48,000 nucleotides of DNA, taken from positions 21,163,584 through 21,211,583 of the forward strand of contig NC_135566.1 of NCBI RefSeq assembly GCF_964340395.1, in the 5' to 3' direction. The DNA comes from Glandiceps talaboti (taxonomy: Eukaryota; Hemichordata; Enteropneusta; Spengelidae). The position numbers and the translations under genes are program-made. Under the pieces are notes generated by a model. That model was given only the letters and a program-made list of their open reading frames with translations, had not been told where the DNA came from and ran no database searches. This document shows positions 1 through 10,724 of this stretch, piece after piece (the first letter of the stretch is position 1; the number at the start of each line of letters is the position of its first letter).

Positions 1-80
1 TCAGTTCTAATCTCACCAGTGTACATCATCAGTTCTAATCTCACCAGTGTACATCATCAGTTCTAATCTCACCACAACAT
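1..80. repeat. 28-bp tandem repeat at window edge
   Basis: Nearly three copies of a 28-bp unit (begins TCAGTTCTAATCTCACCA) run from the window edge to about base 75. They lie in intron 6 of the ABC gene. The array probably continues left of the window. Confidence 0.8.
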
Positions 81-307
81 CACAACTCACACTCTCTGTT
101 AATATACTGACCATGATATAAATGATTATATTTCTATTGTAAATAACTTGTATGCCACAATTCACTGTTTTGATAACCATATAATTTCATCTTTACAAAT
201 TATCGTCCTATTTTGTTTGTTTTTTGGCAAACTAACAAATATTCTAAGAGTGTCTAGCAAAAACAATGCATTATGACTACAGCTGGGGAAGTGATTGAAA
301 TACTTAC

Positions 308-376
308 TGAGTTAGAGTTAGTTGCTCTTTCTTCTCCTTCCAGCTGACACAGCTTTAGAAAGACTGCTTCTAATGT
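308..376 (-). CDS. ABCH-type ABC transporter, coding exon 6 (end of NBD; gene continues left)
   Basis: Short exon of 23 codons found by homology and splice sites: acceptor TTACAG (382-377) and donor GTAAGT (307-302), phase 0 on both sides. It encodes TLEAVFLKLCQLEGEERATN, residues 240-262. TLE-VFLKLC is the conserved end of ABCA/ABCH-type NBDs, after which a linker leads to the membrane domain. The stretch 1-300 shows no further exon, so the transmembrane half lies outside the window on the left and the protein here is N-terminal only. Confidence 0.85.
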
Positions 377-899
377 CTGTAATAGACACAGTCAAATATT
401 CACATCATATAATTATAAGAGGACTTAATGAAAATACTACCAAAAAACTATGCATGCTTTTACTATCATGACATTATAATTCATGTTCTGGCATTGTTTG
501 AACTGTTGATTGCATAGTTCCTTTACATTGTGGTATAATAAACTATGTCATTGGATTACTTATAAGCTATATCCCAGCTTTGACTTCAGTTAAATGCAAG
601 TGATAGCTACATATACTTCAGCAATAAGTAGGATACTGTGAGAATCTCTTAATATGCAAATTACATTTAAAAAAACCATATAAACTCAGCTTGTGCCCCT
701 TTAAATATAATTTCACGTTTGTTATACACATTTGGAAACTTTACCTTTCTTATTTGTACATACTCTAAAACAACAGCATTGTGATGATACAGAGATTGAT
801 GTGATTTGTATGACCATAATTAATCTGACATGATTTCTGAAAACAAGGTTTTTGCTAAATACTGTTACAGTAACTTTTCATGTAATAAAGTGCTCCTAA

Positions 900-1205
900 T
901 AAGCACCACCTTCTAGTGGTGGCCGTATTGAAAGAAAGAGCGCTCTCTAGTGGTAACCATTTTTAGCAGTGTCCTCTAGTGGTGGTGCTTTTAAACACAC
1001 AATGTCTTAAAGCAACCCTTTTTAACAATAGCCTTTTTTCTTAACAACACTTTAATAATAATATACTGATAATAGCACTTGTAAAGTACCATATATTCTA
1101 AAAATTCATAGGTGCTGAACACTACAATGTACAAAAGCAATAACTTTAGTGGTGGCTCTTACAACAAATCTTTACGTAAGTGGTGGCGATTTTAAACACA
1201 CATTT
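900..1205. repeat. Inverted repeat / MITE-like hairpin with TAGTGGT motifs
   Basis: AAGCACCACC at 901-910 is answered by GGTGGTGCTT at 981-990, and CTCTAGTGGT occurs twice in between. A second, weaker cluster (TTAGTGGTGGCTCTTAC near 1146 and AAGTGGTGGCGATTTTAAAC near 1178) repeats the same words, and TTTTAAACACACA occurs beside each. A short decayed hairpin element in intron 5 is likely; superfamily unknown. The rest of intron 5 (377-1882) holds nothing else that I recognise. Confidence 0.45.
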
Positions 1206-1616
1206 ATGAGGTCAAATTTGCACTGCAGTGTACGTGTACAAGCGTTGAATGTTGAGTGATCTTACATTGAACTGTATGCAAATCATACAGTAGAGTAAAG
1301 CCCAATTCCATGATGTCACATCATGAATAAGTAATAGCAAAGGAGATCCATCATGCTATGACAGTCTCTCGCGCTTTCAGAACTTGCTGTTACGATCAGT
1401 ACATGGTTATAGTATTGCTCCGGATCAGAGTGAGGCAAAGACTTTAGTTTTACATAAAACATAGTAAAAAAGGCACAAACGACTGTCGACAGTCTAATAA
1501 ATGATTTTCCAGTTTCCTTCTGACTGTAATTGTCATTTCTACATTGTAAGTCATTTAAAAGTTGAAAGTATTGGATTCACCAATTGGTATCATTAACTTA
1601 TTTTTCTGTCCTTTTT

Positions 1617-1655
1617 ACTTTCTTTCTTTCTTTCTTTCTTTCTTTTTCTTTCTTG
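1617..1655. repeat. TTTC microsatellite
   Basis: About nine TTTC tetranucleotides, one interrupted, within intron 5 of the ABC gene. Confidence 0.85.
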
Positions 1656-1882
1656 TTAATTTTATCAGATGACCAATTAACCATTTTTAAGTATTCTGAT
1701 GAGAGCTTAAAATTGAAAGAATTTCACATACATCATATTTCTGCTAAATAAAAATAAATATTCTGTATGATAAGGAAGGCTACATTTCCATCATGAAATG
1801 AAAATATGAAATAAATATTCCTAAGAGAGGTTGGTCCTTAAATGAACGAAAGATGTATTTGTTGTTAATCGCTTCCACTTAC

Positions 1883-2051
1883 ATCTAGCTTGTGTTGGTC
1901 TATAAGGTTTTGTGGCGGTGACTCTGCCAATAGAACACCACTTCTCATCATGCCAACCATCGCAGCCTGCCTAGCTTCTTCAATGTAATGAGTGGTAATG
2001 ATAATAGTCACATGACCAGACTTAGTTAGCTCCATTAGATGCTCCCATATT
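1883..2051 (-). CDS. ABCH-type ABC transporter, coding exon 5 (H-loop)
   Basis: Exon 5 is 169 nt, residues 184-239, with acceptor ATTTAG (2057-2052) and a consensus donor GTAAGT (1882-1877). It encodes IWEHLMELTKSG, then TIIITTHYIEEARQA, the H-loop (H204) and following helix, and VGMMRSGVLLAESPPQ, the last beta strands of the NBD. Joined to exon 4 it reads DPLLREKIWEHLM, as in ABCH relatives. It enters in phase 2 and leaves in phase 0. No disabling change is visible. Confidence 0.94.
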
Positions 2052-2109
2052 CTAAATTTTTCAAAGTGAAAAAACAGACACATGTTACAGAGAGACTATA
2101 CAAGTCAAG

Positions 2110-4424
2110 TATTCACTATCTACAGACAGAGCTACAAGTTATAATATAGAAACTATGTATGTATCACTATCTATAGACAGATATTAAAGTTATATAGAAA
2201 CTATGTATGTATCACTATCTATAGACAAAGATATTAAAGTTAAATAGAAACTATGTATGTATCACTATCTATAGACAAAGATATTAAAGTTATATAGAAA
2301 CTATGTATGTATCACTATCTATAGACAAAGATATTAAAGTTATATAGAAACTATGTATGTATCACTATCTATAGACAAAGATATTAAAGTTATATAGAAA
2401 CTATGTATGTATCACTATCTATAGACAAAGATATTAAAGTTAAATAGAAACTATGTATGTATCACTATCTATAGACAAAGATATTAAAGTTATATAGAAA
2501 CTATGTATGTATCACTATCTATAGACAAAGATATTAAAGTTATATAGAAACTATGTATGTATCACTATCTATAGACAAAGATATTAAAGTTATATAGAAA
2601 CTATGTATGTATCACTATCTATAGACAAAGATATTAAAGTTAAATAGAAACTATGTATGTATCACTATCTATAGACAAAGATATTAAAGTTAAATAGAAA
2701 CTATGTATGTATCACTATCTATAGACAAAGATATTAAAGTTAAATAGAAACTATGTATGTATCACTATCTAGAGACAAAGATATTAAAGTTAAATAGAAA
2801 CTATGTATGTATCACTATCTATAGACAAAGATATTAAAGTTATATAGAAACTATGTATGTATCACTATCTATAGACAAAGATATTAAAGTTAAATAGAAA
2901 CTATGTATGTATCACTATCTATAGACAAAGATATTAAAGTTATATAGAAACTATGTATGTATCACTATCTATAGACAAAGATATTAAAGTTAAATAGAAA
3001 CTATGTATGTATCACTATCTATAGACAAAGATATTAAAGTTATATAGAAACTATGTATGTATCACTATCTATAGACAAAGATATTAAAGTTAAATAGAAA
3101 CTATGTATGTATCACTATCTATAGACAAAGATATTAAAGTTATATAGAAACTATGTATGTATCACTATCTATAGACAAAGATATTAAAGTTAAATAGAAA
3201 CTATGTATGTATCACTATCTATAGACAAAGATATTAAAAGTTATATAGAAACTATGTATGTATCACTATCTATAGACAAAGATATTAAAGTTAAATAGAA
3301 ACTATGTATGTATCACTATCTACAGACAGATATTAAAGTTAAATAGAAACTATGTATGTATCACTATCTATAGACAGATATTAAAGTTAAATAGAAACTA
3401 TGTATGTATCACTATCTATAGACAAAGATATTAAAGTTAAATAGAAACTATGTATGTATCACTATTTATAGACAAAGATATTAAAGTTATATAGAAACTA
3501 TGTATGTATCACTATCTATAGACAAAGATATTAAAGTTATATAGAAACTATGTATGTATCACTATCTATAGACAAAGATATTAAAGTTATATAGAAACTA
3601 TGTATGTATCACTATCTATAGACAAAGATATTAAAGTTAAATAGAAAACTATGTATGTATCACTATCTATAGACAAAGATATTAAAGTTATATAGAAACT
3701 ATGTATGTATCACTATCTATAGACAGATATTAAAGTTAAATAGAAACTATGTATGTATCACTATCTATAGACAAAGATATTAAAGTTAAATAGAAACTAT
3801 GTATGTATCACTATCTATAGACAAAGATATTAAAGTTAAATAGAAACTATGTATGTATCACTATCTATAGACAAAGATATTAAAGTTAAATAGAAACTAT
3901 GTATGTATCACTATCTATAGACAAAGATATTAAAGTTATATAGAAACTATGTATGTATCACTATCTATAGACAAAGATATTAAAGTTATATAGAAACTAT
4001 GTATGTATCACTATCTATAGACAAAGATATTAAAGTTAAATAGAAAACTATGTATGTATCACTATCTATAGACAAAGATATTAAAGTTATATAGAAACTA
4101 TGTATGTATCACTATCTATAGACAGATATTAAAGTTAAATAGAAACTATGTATGTATCACTATCTATAGACAAAGATATTAAAGTTAAATAGAAACTATG
4201 TATGTATCACTATTTATAGACAAAGATATTAAAGTTATATAGAAACTATGTATGTATCACTATCTATAGACAAAGATATTAAAGTTATATAGAAACTATG
4301 TATGTATCACTATCTATAGACAAAGATATTAAAGTTATATAGAAACTATGTATGTATCACTATCTATAGACAAAGATATTAAAGTTAAATAGAAAACTAT
4401 GTATGTATCACTATATATAGACAA
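2110..4424. repeat. 50-bp minisatellite, about 46 copies, in ABC gene intron 4
   Basis: The unit is 50 bp (ATAGACAAAGATATTAAAGT, then TTA-A/T-ATAGAAACTATGTATGTATCACTATCT). Units differ mainly by one A/T base and occasional short (~48-bp) or longer (51-bp, AGAAAAC) variants. The order of variants repeats: a unit with CTATTTATAG followed by three T units, an AAAAC unit, a T unit and a short unit occurs near 3465-3735 and again, in part, near 4213-4390, so blocks of several units were themselves duplicated. Units carry stops in all frames, so the array is non-coding. Confidence 0.95.
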
Positions 4425-4795
4425 GCTTAAAACAATCAAGACTGGAGTCCTCACTGTGCATATGATGTCAGGTAGTAGTGAGTTCTATAGTTTTTCAAGC
4501 ATGATGTCAAAGTGAAATTACAGTCCAACACAATTCATACAGACGCTTTCTAGGGAAAAATTGCTGCTAAATACTGCCCTCAGTGCCCAAACTATGCGGT
4601 CTGGCTCTTTCGTCTTTTGATAATGGAAATATGACAAGGTTGATGACTGAGCTTTTTAAAGCTTAGTATATACACTGAAAGAAATTGAAATCAACCCCAT
4701 CTCATCGTCGGGGGGGGGGGGGGGGTACATCAAAGGGGAAGTTTGGACAAATTTGGAATGCTTCCTTTTATTTGACATTTTTTGAATGTTCTTAC
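4425..4795. other. Intron 4 remainder with poly-G tract
   Basis: No gene or repeat family recognised between the minisatellite and exon 4 apart from a G17-like run at about 4711-4727, which is a likely sequencing or assembly weak spot. Confidence 0.6.
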
Positions 4796-4903
4796 TTTTC
4801 TCTAAGTAATGGGTCAACTCCTACTGTTGGTTCATCTAGAATCAAAAGTTCAGGTTCATGCAGCAAGGCTACAGCAAATGATACTCTTCTCTGCTGACCA
4901 CCA
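4796..4903 (-). CDS. ABCH-type ABC transporter, coding exon 4 (ABC signature, Walker B)
   Basis: Exon 4 is 108 nt, residues 147-183, with acceptor TTTCAG (4909-4904) and donor GTAAGA (4795-4790). It contains the ABC signature [12 protein letters not shown] (S147 split across the intron), then ELLILDEP, the Walker B with D170 and catalytic E171, and the D-loop VGVDPLLRE. All key ATPase residues are present, so the domain looks catalytically competent. [18 protein letters not shown] and TVGVDPLLR are hallmarks of the ABCH group (annotated in invertebrates as ABC transporter G family member 20 or 23). Phase 2 on both sides. The downstream intron contains the 50-bp minisatellite. Confidence 0.95.
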
Positions 4904-4984
4904 CTGAAATATAAAAACACAAGTGTACTTACATTCTTACTCAATTTACATATCATATCAAATTTTGGGTCAGTGTTTTTGTTA

Positions 4985-5125
4985 AGGGTGGTAAAGTTAT
5001 CCAAGTGTTTTACCATGGTTGCTAGCCAAAGTTATCCAAGTATTTCACCATGTTTGCTAACAGAAGTTATCTTGACAGGTGTTTCACTATAGTTGCTAAC
5101 CAAATTAAGTTATCCAGGCATTCTT
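4985..5125. repeat. Imperfect ~42-bp tandem repeat
   Basis: Three diverged copies of a unit with AAGTTATCCAAGTNTTTCACCAT and TTGCTANCC follow one another just right of exon 4, inside intron 3. Confidence 0.55.
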
Positions 5126-5136
5126 TGTATTATACT

Positions 5137-5905
5137 AATTTTCTGTACCATGTACTAAATATGACATTCTCTGTACAAAATATGGCATTCTCTGTTACCA
5201 TATATGTATATGGCATAATCTTTGTACCATACATAACATTCTCTGTACCAGATATGGCTCTTCATACCTGGATGGCATTCTCTCTACCATATATGGCATT
5301 CTCTGTATTCTATGTACTATATGTGGCATTCATTGTATCATACATGGCATTCTCTGTACTATGCATGGCATTCTCTGTACTACACATGGCATTCTCTTTA
5401 CTATACATGGTTCTCTGTACCATACATATGGCATTCTCTGTACAGTACATGGCATTCTATTTACTATACATGGCATTCTCTGTTCCATACATGGCATTCT
5501 CTGTACTATACATGGCTTTCTTTCTACCATACATGGCATTCTCTGTACTATATATTGCATTCTCTCTACCATACATGGCATTCTCTGTACTATACATGGC
5601 ATTTTCTGTACCATACATGGCATTCTCTGTACCATACATGGCATTCTCTGTACCATACATGGCATCCACTGTACTATACATGGCATTCTCTGTACCATAC
5701 ATGGCATTCTCTGTACCATACATGGCATCCACTGTACTATACATCACATTCTCTGCACTATATATGGCATTCTCTATATCCCACATGGCAAATTTCTCTG
5801 TACTATATATGGCATTCTCAGTACTACCGTACATGGCATTCTCTGTACCACACTTGCATACATGGCATTCTCTGTACTATCGTATATATGTCATTCTCTG
5901 TATGG
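5137..5905. repeat. 21-bp minisatellite (TACATGGCATTCTCTGTACCA)
   Basis: About 36 copies of a 21-bp unit. Because 21 is a multiple of three and the unit lacks stops in most frames, long overlapping ORFs appear on both strands; they are artefacts, since all frames show the same 7-residue periodicity and none is conserved as protein. The array lies in intron 3 of the ABC gene. A short related block in the opposite orientation lies at 10378-10515. Confidence 0.93.
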
Positions 5906-6174
5906 ACATGTCATGACCACACACTCCCTTCTTCTTCGACTGAAAACGAAACAGTAAGAAAAATATACATATACAAAATGTACAGGGAGAAGAGGAAACA
6001 TGTCACAAAATATCTCGATCACAAGGAGAAAGACAATGAATATTAATATAATTTTATTGCCATTTGCATTAAAAATATTGGAAATTGGCTTTCCATGTGT
6101 TCTTATAAATAGAGGCGAATAAAATTGAAAACTAAAGATTGGAAAGAAAACAACAATTGAACAAGTCTTCATAG
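5906..6174. other. Gene-less intron 3 stretch
   Basis: AT-rich sequence between the 21-bp array and the LINE. The 5' boundary of the LINE may lie within its right half (about 6130-6175) but I cannot fix it. Confidence 0.4.
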
Positions 6175-8290
6175 ATGACATATACCCTTGGCTCTTCTTT
6201 TAGATGTAAAACGAAATCCAGTAATATTGTTCTGAATGTTGATAATGGTTTGTGTTTCGATAAATTGAAGGTTGCTGATCATTTTAATTCATTTTTTACA
6301 ACTATTGCCTCTCCACTTGTTGATAAACTTTCAGCTTGTACCGGTCGCTATGGTGTTTCCCATATTACACAATTTTATTGTTGTAAAGATATCTCGGACA
6401 ACATGTTTGGTTTATCATCTGTTTCAGAAGATCAAATTTATAAGCTATTGGGTAATGTGAGTGACAGTAAAGCGACAGATTTAGACAATATTCCTGCAAG
6501 ATTTGTAAAAGATGGTGCTTCGATTATTGCCAAACCCCTAGCTCATATTATGAATATTTCTATCCATACGGGTACTTTTCCTGATGATCTGAAGAAAGCA
6601 AGAGTTGTGCCTCTGTACAAAAAGAAGTGTAAAACTGAAGCTGGTAATTATAGGCCTGTGTCTGTATTGAATATTGTTTCAAAGGTGTTTGAAAGAGTGG
6701 TGTACAATCAAATTAATGATTATCTTGTCCAAAATAGTTTACTGTATGAATTCCAGTCTGGTTTTAGGCCCTCTTATTCTACTGATACATGTCTAATTCA
6801 CCTGTCAGACTATATCAAACAAGAAAATGATAAAGGGAACCTCACCGGTATGGTTATGTTAGATCTCCATAAGGCCTTCGATACGGTACATTATGATAAT
6901 ACTATTAACTACACTTAGATATTTAGGTCTAAATGAAATATCAGTAAAGTGGTTCAAATCGTATCTAACTGGTAGGTCACAAGTCGTTGATGTCCATGGT
7001 GTTCATTCTGGATCTAAAGGAATTGCATGTGGGGTCCCCCAAGGCTCTATACTCGGGCCTCTTCTATTTCTGATATATGTGAATGATATGAAGGCTGCAG
7101 TTAAGTGTAAACTTATGCTGTATGCTGACGACTCAGCATTGTTGGTATCAGGGAAGGATATGTTAGAGATAGAGGAGACCCTGAGTATGAAGTTGACATC
7201 CGTTAGTGAATGGTTAACAGACAATAAGCTATCTTTACATCTGGGTAAAACTGAGTCTATTTTATTTGCCTCCAAGAAACATTTGCATACAACTAATAAA
7301 ATCAATGTGAGTTGTAACAGGAATGAGATTGAATCTAAGGCGAGTGTGTCATACTTGGGGGTTTCATTGGATCAGTCTTTATCTGGTGAGATTATAGCTT
7401 CTAGCGTGCTATCAAAGTGCGCAAACAAACTTACATTTTTATACTGTAATACTCATAAACTTTTAATCTGAAAACAAAGAAATTACTTGTCTCGGCTTTG
7501 ATTCAGTGTCATTTCGACTATGCCTGCTCATCGTGGTACAGTGGTCTCACAAAGAAGTTGAAGGGTAGACTACAAGTTCTGCAAAATAACATCATGAGAT
7601 ACATACTTAGTGCTGCTACTAGAACACACATTGGATATAATCAATTTAAACTTGTACCCGGTAGGTATGTTCCCAGTAGAATTGAGGGTTGAGCAATTAA
7701 AACTCAATCATATGTTCAACATCATAAATCATTGTGCTCCTGAGTACTTATATTGCAATATAGAATTGGTCTGTAATCGGCACAGTTATAGAACAAGAGC
7801 GAGTGAACTGTCATGTGTAGTTCCAAGAGTCAGTGGTATGGGTAAGAGTTCATTCGCTTACACAGGCATTGGTCTTTGGAATAGTCTCCCACTCTCAGTG
7901 AAACAATCTCATACAAAAAATAGTTTTAAAAACCATGTCAAATCTTTTCTATGGAACAAATTAGAGGTTAAAGAACATAATATTTTGTAACTTTTTAGTC
8001 CTTCCTTTTTTTAAATTGTGGGTGTAGTCTGTGTATTTTATAAATTTTTTTAAATTTTTTTTTGGTGCTCTGTCATCTGTAATACATTTAAAATTATTTT
8101 AATTATGTTTGTTTGTTTGTTGTTGTTGTAACAATTTTGCCATGGCGTTTTGAATACCCCTATGAGGACCACATTGGAAATAAGTGTTTTTAAAATACTT
8201 TTATGTGTTATCCTCGGTGAATTTTTATCCTTGTATTTTAATATGTACTTGTATAAATTTTTACCCAAATAAAATCAATCAATCAATCAA
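6175..8290 (+). mobile_element. 5'-truncated non-LTR retrotransposon (CR1/L2/Jockey-like), RT pseudogene plus 3' tail
   Basis: Remnant of a LINE ORF2 in intron 3, antisense to the ABC gene. It retains the reverse transcriptase: KARVVPLYKK and NYRPVSVLNIVSKVFE (motifs 1-2), FQSGFRPSYSTDTC, MLDLHKAFDTV (catalytic Asp, motif A), GVPQGSILGPLLFLIYVNDM (motif B) and LMLYADDSALL (motif C YADD), then a C-terminal region with WNSLP. The endonuclease is missing. The frame shifts near 6890, 7465 and 7665, so it is dead. The 3' UTR carries GGACCACATTGG, AATAAA and ends in a (TCAA)n tail at about 8270-8293, as in CR1/L2-type elements. Exact clade not determined. Confidence 0.93.
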
Positions 8291-8426
8291 TCAATACCCT
8301 CAAATGTGACTGAATGGAAACATGATTTAAAAGAAATTGGTGGCAGGAAATAAATACCACAAAATGTTGTGATAATGAAGGGTACTATCGCTCAATTTCA
8401 GTAACTTAACCTGAAGATCCAGGATT

Positions 8427-8439
8427 AGGTCAAAGGTCA
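8427..8439 (+). promoter_or_regulatory. Perfect DR1 nuclear-receptor half-site pair
   Basis: AGGTCAAAGGTCA is two AGGTCA half-sites with one spacer base, the consensus bound by RXR/HNF4/PPAR-type receptors. It lies in intron 3 of the ABC gene, just left of dispersed repeat R1, so it may belong to repeat DNA and have no function. Confidence 0.3.
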
Positions 8440-8473
8440 ATGTCTTAAAAGAAAGTTAAACCTGGCAATATAG

Positions 8474-8758
8474 GGGTTGACACTTGAATGTAGTTTCCAT
8501 GTACTATGTTTTAGTTAATTGATAAATTGGTAAATCATGATTGTTCACTACAAATATGGCTGCCATTGAGTAAATGTGATATGAGCACCAAAAATAATGA
8601 CTGTATGTTTATCTGGTTCTGTATTATCTATATACATGATCTAAAAGACATCAGCCACACATAATTGCTACAAAGTATCTGCAATTAAGTAATAGCTTAA
8701 TTTTGATGGTCTATGAATAGAGTCTATGATTGAAGTTGTTTAGTTATGTAGTATTAAA
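8474..8758 (+). repeat. Dispersed repeat R1, copy 1
   Basis: Direct repeat of 12212-12495. Shared words include TTTATCTGGTTCTGTATTAT, GCCACACATAATTGCTACAA and AGAGTCTATGATTGAAGTT. The copies differ by many substitutions and small indels. Family unknown. Confidence 0.85.
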
Positions 8759-8769
8759 TTTAGTGAGTT

Positions 8770-10335
8770 TGCTGGCCGGACAACTCTCTTGAGTCTCAAG
8801 TGTATTCAACTCTTTGTTGGTGATGTTGTTAAACTAGATAGTGATGCCATACATTAAAATACTCTCTATGACAGTGCAGTAAATATTGACTAAAATACAA
8901 TGACTCATTCAAAATTTCTTTGCACGTCTCAGAAAATAAAGATGCTATTGTGCTTTCTTTACAAGATGTTCAGTATTTGTTTGCCAAGACAGGTGATGTG
9001 AAAGTTGAATACCCAGAAATTTGAAAATAGTGACAATTTCAATTTCTCTACTATGAATATCGATTGGGGTATGAGTCATGCCAGCTTTTCGAAAATTGAC
9101 AACAACTTCTTTGGGTTTGTTTATAATATAATTGTTTATTTTAATTCTTAAAGAAATGTGCTACACTACGTCTCAGCACATTGTACAATAAACTAACAAC
9201 TAAAAATAAAAAATAATTCAACTGTTACAGCTATGGAAACACAGAAAATACCCCAATTCTAACACTGAAGTCAAGGACCACTTAAATTTACAATTTAATT
9301 TCTATATCATATGCAGACTCGCTGTTGTCAGTGATTAAGCCTATGGCAGTGGTATCATTGGCAAACTTAACAATATTATGTTGATACAAAAAAGTACAAC
9401 GGTAGGTAAAAAGGGAATACAATAACTTTGAATAGCACCAGACTGACCTGTATTTAAAACTGAAGATGAGACTGTAACTGTTGTGGTCTATCATACAAAA
9501 AACTGAAAATCCACTTACACATAGAAGAACTAATTCATAGCTTTGAAGATATAATTGTATATGCAGAGATAAAATCGACAACGAGCATTGATTTCATACA
9601 TAAGAGTTGAGTTTGTCTAGATGAATTTATACTGTGAAGTGCAAGACATACTGTAACAGTGTCTTCGACAGAGCGGTTGAAATGGTGCACAAACTGATAT
9701 GAATCAATAGTTTTTGGCAGTACAGACATTATAATACAAGATTAGACATTTGAAGCATTTCATGATTACAGACGTAAGTGCAACCGGTCTATAGTCATTC
9801 AGACACTTGACTGGAGATTCTTGGATATCTTAATTGAAACACGGTGGGCACAATACACTGAGAACGAGAGGTATTGAATATGTCCATAAATACACTTGAC
9901 AGTTGATCAGCTCAATGACGAAGGGTTCAAAACGGAATATTGTCTGGACCTGCCACTTTATATGAGTGTACACTCACAAAACACTTATACGTACATCAGA
10001 CTCAATGATAGTAAAAGGCTATTCTTTGTGATCAGTATCTAGGCGTAAGGGGGGTCTAAATTCTTCTTGTCAAAACGAGCATAGAAATCATTTAGACAAT
10101 CAGGAAGGTTAACATTGATGTCAACTATTGTATTTGATTTACTTTTGTAGGATGTAAGTGCTTCCAATCCCTATCATAAATGTCACAAGTCATTTCTTTG
10201 AACTGGTCTTCAAGTTTACCACAATACTGTTGTTTAACAGATTTTATTGTTTTATTTAGTCTTCAGACTTGGCTTTTAGTTTTACACGAACATCTCTGTT
10301 GAACCATGGTTTCTGATTGTGAACAGACTTAGTAA
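8770..10335 (-). mobile_element. Decayed L2/Maui-like LINE relic, reverse transcriptase region
   Basis: Read on the minus strand, fragments of an L2-like ORF2 follow in the correct order: linker NQKPWFNRDVRVKLKAK (near 10300-10250), AGPDNIP (~9945), [11 protein letters not shown] (~9800-9770), YQFVHHFNRSVEDTV (~9700-9655), MLVVDFISAY (~9580), KFANDTTAIGLI (motif C, FADD mutated to FAND, ~9365-9330), KPKEVVVNFRKAG (~9120), FKFLGIQLSHHLSWQTNT (~9020-8970) and YFLRRAKKF (~8930). Stops and frame changes separate the pieces and about 130 unmatched bases interrupt it at about 9130-9290. It is same-sense as the ABC gene, in intron 3, and is much older than the LINE at 6175. Confidence 0.85.
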
Positions 10336-10377
10336 GATTCGATGCAGAAGTTTATATGTTATTTGTCATCAATTCAA

Positions 10378-10515
10378 TAATATATATAGTACAGGGAATG
10401 CCATGTATGGAACAGATAATGACATATATGGTACAGAGAATGCCATATATGGTACAGAGGCCATATATGGTACAGAGAATGCCATTTATGGTACAAAGGC
10501 TATATATGGTAAAGA
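10378..10515. repeat. 21-bp minisatellite, inverted outlier block
   Basis: Six diverged copies of GGTACAGAGAATGCCATATAT, the reverse complement of the 21-bp unit amplified at 5137-5905. It sits about 55 bp from exon 3. Confidence 0.85.
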
Positions 10516-10569
10516 GAAAGCTAGAAATCTAATTATATTATATTTATAGTTGGTCCTGACATTGTTTAC

Positions 10570-10724
10570 CTGAGTTGTCCTATAATCCTTGTCCTTGGAG
10601 GTAGATCTAGGAATTCTAACAGGAACTGAATTCTATCCTTAATATTGTTTTCCTTCATTTTATGAAGTCTGCCAAAGAATGTCAGTGTCTCGCCTATAGT
10701 GAATTCACTATACAGTGCTGTCTC
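10570..10724 (-). CDS. ABCH-type ABC transporter, coding exon 3 (helical subdomain)
   Basis: This exon is not an ATG-started ORF and is found only by splice logic. Acceptor TTGCAG (10730-10725), 155 nt, donor GTAAAC (10569-10564). It encodes ETALYSEFTIGETLTFFGRL and continues to LPPRTRIIGQL, residues 96-146. This is the helical subdomain between the Q-loop and the ABC signature; the ETALYSEFT..ETL pattern directly after the Q-loop glutamine is typical of ABCH NBDs. It enters in phase 0 and leaves in phase 2 (AG|T), which rebuilds the signature serine with exon 4. Upstream intron 2 holds the 74-bp array; downstream intron 3 (10569-4904) holds two LINE relics and two minisatellites. No in-frame stop or missing residue is seen. 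Confidence 0.9.

Noticed and set aside
2110-4424. CRISPR or regulatory array
   Set aside because: Units are contiguous 50-bp copies with no unique spacers; it is a plain minisatellite.
5050-6046. Long ORFs of up to 288 codons (MAFSV-type repeats and others, both strands)
   Set aside because: They read through the 21-bp minisatellite in several frames at once; the period is a multiple of three and no frame shows protein-level conservation.
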